Assembly: GCF_034702125.1 (NCBI RefSeq)
Contig: NC_085861.1
Location: forward strand, 51,293,795 to 51,357,794
Length of the DNA: 64,000 nt
Direction: 5' to 3'
DNA from: Engraulis encrasicolus
Taxonomy: Eukaryota > Chordata > Actinopteri > Clupeiformes > Engraulidae
In this document: positions 55,513 through 64,000 of the stretch, one piece after another
Layout: every line of letters starts with the position of its first letter
Position numbering within the stretch: position 1 is the stretch's first letter
Made by a program: the position numbers and the translations under genes
The notes under the pieces: model-generated
The model's input: the letters and a program-made list of their open reading frames with translations, nothing else
Database searches by the model: none
Told to the model about the DNA's origin: nothing

Positions 55513-56036
55513 AGGGTAGCATAGAGCCTGAGCAAACTTTGTCAGTCAGCCATTGCAGCTTTTTATATCTGAATGGGCAGTTACAGCAAACTCAAAGCTA
55601 TCAGTGATGCTGAATAAAGCTAGAGTCATATAAATGACCGCAGAAGGTCACATGTTAATAGATCTGACGTACACCCACGTGAAACAGTTTTCAATAATGG
55701 TGGAGTGTAGAACAAGCCTATTCAGAGCTACGTGAAGAAGAAGAATGGTTGTGAAGTCTCATGTAGTTGTGGTCAATGCACAGGTCATACACGGAAATTG
55801 AAATTACGTTTTCTCTCTATACCATGAAAGGACATACAAAAGACATAGGCCTACACAGGACTGACATTTACAGACTAACATCAAATTGCAGACAGGACAA
55901 GTAACAGTGATGGTCCAATACCAGTAAAGTGATGAAGTAAATACTGAGCATTTAACATTGGTGAGTGACAGTGATGGACCAGTGATAACCAGTAACAATA
56001 AGTGATAGAGCAATAATTAACATTTAACATTTAACA

Positions 56037-56104
56037 AGGCATTTTCCTCATTCAACACTTAGAAAACAAGGAGTTTTTTAAGCGCTGAATGAGGAAAATG
56101 CCAT
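56037..56104. repeat. Short hairpin, 17-bp perfect arms
   Basis: GGCATTTTCCTCATTCA and its exact inverse complement TGAATGAGGAAAATGCC enclose a loop of about 30 bases. It may be a small MITE or a stem-loop. I have no evidence that it is transcribed. Confidence 0.6.
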
Positions 56105-56433
56105 GACTAGTTCACCACAACTACCATTGGTTCCACAGTTTCGTCAGTGGTGCGGTGCCAGACTGCACTTTTCCTGTTATAGTCTGATTTGCCAGGTCTA
56201 GTAGTTTTAGTAGTTTATTTCCCAAGTTCATGCTTGCAGCCTTTTTCATTAATATTTACCACCACCATCAAATTCTAAGTATTATGACTGGGAAAATTGC
56301 ACTTTTCATACATATGAAAAGGGGGATCTTCTCCATTGTCCGCCATTTTTAATATCCAGAAAAATGCTACACTAGAATTGTGCTTGATTTGATGATTTTC
56401 GAAAGTTTAATCACATACAGTGTGTGAATATGA

Positions 56434-56540
<107 letters not shown>

Positions 56541-56970
56541 GAAGAAGAGAGGGAGAGAGAGATTATTACAAAAAGAAAGCTCCTTCTCATACAGGAGTGT
56601 GTTGTGCTTCAATAATTCTCAGTAGGGATTTTTTTCCCAAGCTATCCCACCTGGAAATCTTCCTTACCGAGTGCAGCCCACTTCATCAAAGCTGAGGAGG
56701 ACATCCAGGCTATCAGTGGCGGATCTCTTCATCAGATACAGACGTGTGCGGCAGCCTCTGGTGGACAGCAGGCCCCTGAGCAGGAGAGACTCGAACCACC
56801 GTCAATAAAAAGCAGAAGGCGCCTCGCCTTTCTCACTCTTTATCTAGCGTGCTTCTCTACTGCTGCCCTTGATTTCCTCTTCAGAAAATTGATGCAACCC
56901 TGAAATTGAGGACTTGACAGGCAATGGTTAGCATGATAACCATGCGCCTCCGATTTCCTCAGCCAATCTC

Positions 56971-56972
<2 letters not shown>

Positions 56973-57034
<62 letters not shown>
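56973..57034. repeat. (CT)n microsatellite
   Basis: About 60 bp of pure CT, then a short GT run. Confidence 0.9.
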
Positions 57035-57036
<2 letters not shown>

Positions 57037-58630
57037 GTGTGTGTGCCTGCCTGTGTGCAATTACTCAGACTTTCAAATAGATACCCTATCAACTGTGAAG
57101 ACAGAGGTGACAGCCGTAGGCTAGTATCACCAAGGGAAACACCAACATAATGATCACAGCAGCATTATGAACCTCTACACCACTATACTTGTATGAGTGG
57201 AACATCATTTTAGTCATCAACTATTTCATGGACAACCAGAGCCGTAACCAGAAATGTTCAAATACCGAAGACAAATACTGCGTGCTGCTGTACTGCATTA
57301 GGCTACTGTACATTTAGAATGCTTCAAACACTTCAGTCAAACTCTTAAGTTTGTTTTCATTAATCACTGTCTTGAGGATAAATGGAGGTAGCGTATACAG
57401 AGTGAGTTTAAAATTGTTAATCATATATTGATTTTCATTGAATTTTACATGACTGAAAAAATACAGAGCATATGACCTCTGTGTCCTCAATGGTAATTAC
57501 GGCCATGTGGACAACTATATTGATCACAAAAGAGCAACCAAAATAGATAATATACTATGTAGACTAACTGAACTCAGATACTACAATGACAATGACGTAG
57601 TAAAACTATTTATATTGTGCAGCAAAGAACTCACCATTACAAGGTCAAAATGATTTTCTGCAAGCTGGATGCTCCATTCTGAGCCACAATCATTTGAATT
57701 TACTAGCATTTCTGGACATATAAATGAACTTGTAAAGCGGGGTGGTAGATATTTGTGTGCAGTAGGTCCTCCACATATCAGTCACATTTGAGCTTATCCG
57801 TGACCAAGTAATTTATTTTCTTTTTTTGCATAGATCTGGCTGAAGCTGTATTTAAGGGAATCAACACTGCTGTATTCTTGCCATCACCAACATAGACACT
57901 CCCCAAGTATATAGAGTGTTGTTTATCCATCCAATAGCAATGATCATGGGTAATACAAGCACCATGTTTTTTTCCCACATAAAAAATGGAATGTTTCTGA
58001 CAGAGATTGTTTTTTTCCGTTCACGAGGAGGAAAAACAGCTGTGCTACCCTTTACAATGCATTAAGTCATTCATTCTTTTAGATAGTTCAATTGTGCGTG
58101 AAATGTTGCTGGCGACGAGGGTCTCTGGGGCTGGGATGATTAGGCAACATCTGTTACACGGGGACAAATCTGTGTCTTTGCTAATTAGCTGTCAGCTAAG
58201 GCCCCGGTGTGCCTGATGGTGTTTCGGAGCCGACTCAGGACCCACTTTCTCATACTGTCATCTGCTTGGTACTGCCAACCCAACAACAACACGCCTTACA
58301 CACTATTACTTGGACACACACAAGGGGGCACACACACACTTTTATAAACACACACAGACACACAGACACACACAGTCTTGTTTTTGCAACATTGTTAGAA
58401 CCTTCCATTGACTGCAAAGCGCATTCAAATCTAGTAAATGTTAAACTGTGCCCTAACCAAAACATTCCCTAAACCTAACCTGTCAGTAAACAAATGTTTT
58501 TGCACTTGAAGTTTTTTTTTCATCAACAACAAAACAACATATTTATAGCAGCTTTTCCTTCTTAGGATCCTGGTGTAGGTCCTGACTTTGACATCATTTT
58601 ACAGTTTCTAGTCCTAACAATGTAGCAAAA

Positions 58631-58634
<4 letters not shown>

Positions 58635-58661
<27 letters not shown>

Positions 58662-58663
58662 CA

Positions 58664-58750
<87 letters not shown>

Positions 58751-58925
58751 CTTTCTCCCTGTCAGTTGAGAGCCAGGTTCCTCTTGGCACCTGTGATCGC
58801 CGGGCCTCAATACTGAAGTGTAATTACAGCAGGTCATCATAGCCCCGGTGACACACAAACACACACACACACACACACATGCACGCCACACACACACATA
58901 CACACACGCACTCACACACACTCTC

Positions 58926-58967
<42 letters not shown>

Positions 58968-59131
58968 GTAATTGCAGCAGGCAGGTCATCATAGTCTCTG
59001 TGGTAGACCACGTGCTCTGACCTTGTGGTGGACCTGTCATTCGCCATGTCAATACAGAATGCACTCCAGACACAAAAAGTCCTGCTGTTCCTGCTCCCAC
59101 CAATCCCCTGCCTTATGTCCGCTGCGTAGTA

Positions 59132-59228
<97 letters not shown>
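58635..59228. repeat. Three CA-rich tracts with a duplicated spacer word
   Basis: CA tracts at 58635-58747, 58857-58975 (with a CT run) and 59133-59228. The words TAATTACAGCAGGTCATCAT (about 58820) and TAATTGCAGCAGGCAGGTCA (about 58968) show that the spacer was partly duplicated with the repeat. Confidence 0.75.
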
Positions 59229-59230
<2 letters not shown>

Positions 59231-60059
59231 CTAATAGGCATACTCAATTGGAGATGTGACTTTGTTGGTATAGGATGTGCAGGAAGAATGCTGTTAGTAC
59301 AGAGAGCAAAATTAAGTAATAAGGCTCTCAACACCTCAAAAAGACTTGACCCCAATCTTGACAGAACACCTGACTGTCAAGTATGGTTCTGTTTAGAGCT
59401 GAAACAGTTGGTTAAAATGCAGGAAATTGCATCTAAGAAATATACATTTCATGAGGAAGTGTCCAGGTTTTTTCACAGACAGTTTCTCCTACTCAAGATG
59501 GGCTGTTTAGTCAAGATGAGCTAGGCTGTTACGCTAACATAGCCCAAATTCAAACCCTAATCTGCCAAAGGGTGCTACGATACATCAGTGCTTTTTAATG
59601 ACTTTGTATTGACTAATTGTAATGGTAGCTCAGTTTGGCAAGTAGCTCATTTACACATAACTCCGACTAGAATGGCAAAAAGCAACTTTACACTCTAGTC
59701 AACTTCTCACAGCAGTTTTATCCATATGATTTTCGCGACAGTTTTCTGTTAGTTTTAAGCCCACATTTCCCCATTCATTTTTAAAGGGTCTGGTCATAAT
59801 AATCCAAAAAGATTCCCAAAGGCGTCATCAAGATGGCCGCAGAGTAAGATACAGTGAGGAGAATAAGTATTTGATCCCTTGCTGATTTTGTTGGTTTGCC
59901 CACTAATAAAGACATTATCAGTCTTTAATGTTAATGATAAATTGTATTCTAATATGGAGAGACAGAATATCAAAAAGAAAATCCAGAAAATAACTTTGAA
60001 GAATATATATTTATTGATTTGTATTCCATTGAAGAAAATAAGTATTTGACCCCTCTAGT

Positions 60060-60624
60060 CAAAGTCACACTTTCATGTATGATGTTGGAGAAGGTGTTGT
60101 TCTTGGGATCATAGGCAGCATTTCTTTTCCTCAAAACACATCGAGTTGTGTTAATGGCAAACAGTTTGATTTTGGTGTCATCTGATTCCAGCACCTCCCA
60201 ATCATATCTTAATCCAGTTTGATGTTCATTGGCAGACCTCAGGTGAGCCTGAACAGGTTCCTTCTGAAGCAGGGGTACCATACTGCACTGCAGGATTTTA
60301 ATCCACTGTGGTATTAAGTGTTTCCAATAGTTTTCTTAGTGATTAAGGTCACAGCTACCTTGAGATAATTTCCTAGCTCTTCCCATACAGATTTAGGGTG
60401 CTTTATCTCTGTTTTTTCTGGTTATTGAATCCCCACAAGGTCAAATCTTGTATGGAACCACAGACAGGCCTAAGATTGATGGTTGATTATCATGTTGCAT
60501 GTCCTAACGTTTGGAAGAAATGCACAAACAGTTTGCTCCTTAATATCCAGGAGCCCATTTCAGCCTTGTTGAGTTCTAAAATCTTGTCCCTGACATCCTT
60601 TGAGAGCTTTTTGGTCTTTCCCAT
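60060..60624 (-). pseudogene. Tc1-like transposase remnant
   Basis: From an ATG at 60624 the minus strand reads MGKTKKLSKDVRDKILELNK, the Tc1 DNA-binding start. Further on, WEVLESDDTKIKLFAINTTR and RKRNAAYDPKN match the region around the second catalytic acidic residue. The middle is deleted and the C-terminal catalytic part is missing, so the enzyme is dead. Confidence 0.8.
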
Positions 60625-60725
60625 GTTGGCGAGTTTAGTTTGATTGATTGACTGATTCTATGGACTGATTCTGCAGATTCAATGTGTCTTTTGTGCAGGT
60701 TACTATTAACAGGTGTGTTCAGTAA

Positions 60726-61345
60726 GGGTTAACGTTCGGCGAGAAGGTCGCTACCGTGGAATAGCAGCACGACAGAGAGAATCTTTAGACCCCGACGCGG
60801 AGCGGAGGGGTCTTGTTCTCTCTGAAGTGCTGCTATTCCACAAAGCGACCGACTCGCCGAAAGTTAACCCGCTTATTATATGGATATACTTAAATGATTC
60901 ACACATGCGGGGTCATTTCTTTAGACCTATTTAATGTTAAGATTGTTGCTGCGCAAAACAAAACAGTGCCGTTGTGCTAGGTAGGCTAGCCAGGACAACA
61001 GGTGTTGTCTATCACAGCAGCTGATTAGAGTGACAAAAGACCGGACCCCCTGCGGAGTGATATGAAACATTCGCTTTAGCCACTGACTTGTATACAAGCC
61101 AGTGGCTTTAGCAGTGAACGTCTTGTTGCCATTGACAGCGGTAGCCAGGACAACGGGTGCTGTCTATCACAGCAGCTGATTAGAGTCTTGATGAAAAGTC
61201 GCTTTAGCAGTGAAAAGTCTTGTTGCCATTGACAGCGGTCTGTTATAGACCAACCCGTCCGTTATCGAAAAATAACAGACGTCCGAACGTTGGGGAGCCC
61301 CGTTGAAATGAATGGAGCATTCGACAGATGACGTCACAACCATAT
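60726..61345. mobile_element. Hairpin-rich insertion inside the Tc1 element
   Basis: It begins with a 145-bp imperfect hairpin (60726-60870; arms GGGTTAAC/GTTAACCC, TTCGGCGAG/TCGCCGAA, GTGGAATAGCAGCAC with a near-complement). A direct repeat of about 100-150 bp follows (AGCCAGGACAAC...GCAGCTGATTAGAGT at about 60990 and 61145). It also holds a 28-bp palindrome GCCACTGACTTGTATACAAG... (about 61079-61106). I do not recognise the family; the limits are approximate. Confidence 0.6.
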
Positions 61346-62539
61346 AATAAATTCAGATAACAAGTTGATTGGAAGTGCCATTTGATCTGCGGGATCAGAA
61401 CTCTTAATGGTTGGCAGGGGATCAAATACTTATTTCCCTCAATGAAATATAAATCAATTAATATATATTCTTTAGAATTAATTTCTGGATTTTCTTTTTG
61501 ATATTCTGTCTCTCCATATTATAATACATTTTATCATTAACATTTAAGACTGATCATGTCTTTATTAGTGGGCAAACCAACAAAACCAGTAAGGGATCAA
61601 ATACTTATTCTCCTCACTGTAACTAAGATAGAACAACTTTGATGTACTGTTTAACTTGATATAATGATGAAAAAAGTCCACTTCAATCAGGATTTTTCTA
61701 CTCACACTTAAAAAAAAACTTGTAACGTTTTGGGTGAAAATCCTTCTTCAGACAATTTTTCATATTTTTATCTTGTTAATTGGTTGTCCTGCTCCCACCC
61801 AGGTCAGACGTTTTAGATGTGCCAGCTGTACTACTTCAACTGGATATGATGACCAGCACAGTCACCATATTAAACCTAGAGACCGGCAAAAATATATAAA
61901 ATAAAAAATAATCCTGTTACACACAAGCAGAGCACTGTGAATGAAGAATTTATGTCCTTTACGATGATCTCCTATGGTGACGTGTTAGAGTAGACCAACT
62001 CACCAGGAAAAACAAACATTTTCTGCCACTATTGACACGTTTGTCTAGTGGCCCAGCATGAGACTCAGTTAGTGTTGATGACTGTGTAGATTTAGGCATA
62101 TGGGTATTTGGAAAGGTGGTTAGGTGACGCAACACCATCTAATGTGCATAAATTAATTAGTAATTAATGGTTGATTTGCTGCAATTAATATGCTTCTTAG
62201 ATAGTCCACTAAAACCAAACGAGCAAAAAAAAAACCCATACAATAGTTGCACTGTCGCTGTCATTTCAGCGTACTGAAATTTGGAACGCCTAGTAATTAA
62301 GTACACAGCATTTATTCTCTGCTCACTTGTCTCCAGTCAGACATTTTCTTTCTCTCTCGCACCCACCACCTCCCCGTTCACCTCCCTTCCATCGCTGATC
62401 AGTCGATTCATCAGGCGTCCTGCCCTAGCTTCCTCTCCAGTTCACCTTATTCCTTTGCTCTCTGACCATCATAAGGCCGGGGAGTGTCCGCTCAGAGCTC
62501 ACACATGTCTGCGGGCTCAGATACCCCTTCCGAAAATCG

Positions 62540-62990
62540 ACCATGGTAAACCATGTTTTTTTTTTAGCTTTTTCTCCCCACAATTGTTGAATGAATCATG
62601 GTTCGTTTGACTATGGTTTAACAATAAAATTAACTGTGGTTTTACTCTGAAAACTAACCATGGTTTTATCACGGTTTATAATTATTCATTAAATTACACT
62701 GCTGGCGCTTTTTTATCGAACACACATATTGGTGACAGTCCTTGGAGCAATGTGGGGTTAGGTGCCTTGCTCAGGGCACTTCAGCCATGGGTGGAGGTGA
62801 AGGTAGAGGTAAGGGACGGATTCAAACCTGCAACTCTGTGATCTTCAGTCCAACTCCCTTACCATTACACCACGGCTGCCAACAAGTTTTCATTTTTTTT
62901 GGGTAACCATGAAACCCACAATTAACCATAAACCATAGTCACAAACCATGCAAACCATGAATAATCATGATCCATAGTTACCGCACGAAT
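62540..62990. repeat. ACCATGGTT-rich repeat interrupted by a SINE
   Basis: Words of the ACCATGGTT/AACCATAG type flank both sides of the SINE at 62735-62880. The patch resembles 15105-15290. Confidence 0.5.
62735..62880 (-). mobile_element. tRNA-derived SINE
   Basis: On the minus strand: GGCAGCCGTGGTGTAATGGT, B-box region GCAGGTTTGAATCC, then CATGGCTGAAGTGCCCTGAG and CAAGGCACCTAACCCCACAT. Same broad family as 14790-15091. Confidence 0.78.
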
Positions 62991-63154
62991 AGACCAAGTG
63001 TGACGCCATTGAAGCGACAGAGAATCGCTTCTGTGCAGCAAGAGCGATACGAGAGATTGAAGCGACTAGCGTATGTCCGTTACAAGCAGAAGGCAAAGCA
63101 TTCAAACATTCCCAATGGCTGTGGTCACTGACCTCTATCAGAGATAGTCTAACC

Positions 63155-63940
63155 CAGGGGTGTCAAACTCATTTTGGTCCAGGGGCCGCATACAACCCAT
63201 GAGGACCTCAAGCGGGCCGCATTAGTAACATTATCGCAAAAAAAAAACCCCATAAAGCAGAGGGTTAGTTTTCAATACTATCGCATTATCTTTTCAGCAT
63301 GTTTTAAAAGTGTGTCGAATATGTAGAAAACAATGCAATACTGATAATCCTGTGCAAAATTTCATTGATTTCATTCATTCATTGGCAACTGTCAATTAAT
63401 AAAATAGTGGACAGTTGATTTTGGCGGGGGGTCTGGGGGTCTTCCCCCAGAAAATTTTGTATTTCTTAGATGTAATTTCCTGCATTTTAACGCATTTGAG
63501 CTCAATACGAACCAATACAAACACAGTTACATTTATTATTTAATTAAAAACAATACCAATACAATACAAATAAGAAGTATTAACATTTGACATCTATATA
63601 TGAGGTCTATATATGAGCTTTATCAAATGCCTGTCACAGTACAAATTCACCATTTATACTAGAAGTCTGATGTGCACTTTTCTACAAATACAGTGTAAGA
63701 GAGAGAGAGGACCATTGGGTTAATGTCATGCAGGTCTCGATTCTGCCCCCACTGGCGTAATTGCGCATATCGGTTAGTTCTTTTTAAAAAAAAGAAAAAA
63801 AAAAATTTTACAAAGAACATCCGGCCCGGATGTAAAAAAAAAAGCAAAAAAAAAAAAATATATATATTTTTACATCCGGGCCGTTTCGAACCTTCTGGCG
63901 GGCCGGATGCGGCCCGCGGGCTGTATGTTTGACACCCCTG
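63155..63940. mobile_element. Complete non-autonomous hAT element
   Basis: Terminal inverted repeats CAGGGGTGTCAAAC and GTTTGACACCCCTG, and a perfect 8-bp target duplication GTCTAACC (63147-63154 and 63941-63948). It is 786 bp long with no transposase. The interior has CAGGGGCCGCATACAACCC near the left end and GGCGGGCCGGATGCGGCCCG near the right, an A-rich run and an internal near-palindrome (ACATCCGGCCCGGATGT). Same family as the element inside tmem196. Confidence 0.92.
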
Positions 63941-64000
63941 GTCTAACCAGAGATTAAACACTTCGGGGGGAACGGGGGAAATTGACTACGCTAATATGGT

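Larger units (their letters stand above)
59852..61619 (-). mobile_element. Degenerate Tc1-like transposon with IR/DR ends
   Basis: The terminal repeats start CAGTGAGGAGAATAAGTATT at both ends and extend about 205 bp. They carry a second inner copy of AATAAGTATTTGA near 60040 and 61420, the IR/DR layout of Sleeping Beauty-type elements. They are flanked by TA (59850-59851 and 61620-61621). It holds a broken transposase and a separate hairpin-rich insertion (about 60726-61345). Confidence 0.85.

Noticed and set aside
62281..62610. 109-codon frame on plus strand
   Set aside because: No similarity to a known family, no splice context, and it overlaps the start of an ACCATGGTT repeat.

Overview
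The window is nuclear DNA of a ray-finned (teleost) fish. The exons encode vertebrate proteins with compact introns and GT-AG junctions. The spaces between genes hold very long CA/GT and CT/GA microsatellites, tRNA-derived SINEs with the tail common in teleosts, and hAT-, Tc1- and piggyBac-type elements. I cannot name the species. TAGGCCTA-like words are very frequent and may be a lineage marker.

Four genes lie in the order and orientation of the human 7p21 block (HDAC9 > < TMEM196 < MACC1 < SP8). (1) hdac9, plus strand, 91-6307: the last ten coding exons of a class IIa HDAC co-repressor. It ends in a MITR-type terminus, with no catalytic-domain exons before the next gene. (2) tmem196, minus strand, 10529-14235: three exons encoding a small four-helix membrane protein. 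Its last exon is cut by a hAT transposon (9629-10546) that carries a nested piggyBac-like element (9960-10528). The lost tail appears to lie beyond the transposon, at about 9471-9628. (3) macc1, minus strand, 20052-26336: four coding exons whose lengths sum to exactly 852 codons plus a stop. (4) sp8, minus strand, present twice in a head-to-tail tandem duplication of about 7.15 kb (33365-40518 and 40519-47543). Copy 1 (34383-36118) is intact, with 456 codons. Copy 2 (41532-43268) has one extra base that breaks the frame before the zinc fingers. The five other coding differences between the copies are all silent. This suggests a very recent duplication or, just as plausibly, two haplotypes placed in tandem by the assembler.

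Other regions: 6308-9470 is hdac9 3'UTR and intergenic DNA with fold-back elements. 14236-20051 is intergenic with a full SINE. 26339-33364 is the macc1 upstream region with SINEs, a long CA tract, a CT/TG block and a Tc1-like fragment. 47544-64000 is a gene-free stretch upstream of sp8, with blocks that look like conserved non-coding DNA, many microsatellites, a 283-bp palindromic element, a degenerate Tc1 element holding a hairpin-rich insertion, and a complete 786-bp hAT element with perfect 8-bp target duplications.

The genes are linked by ancient synteny, not by a shared pathway: a MEF2 co-repressor (hdac9), a membrane protein (tmem196), an adaptor and transcription regulator (macc1) and a limb/forebrain Sp factor (sp8). 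I found no convincing new multi-gene system. The points most worth checking are the sp8 duplication, the transposon-truncated tmem196 and the MITR-only hdac9.
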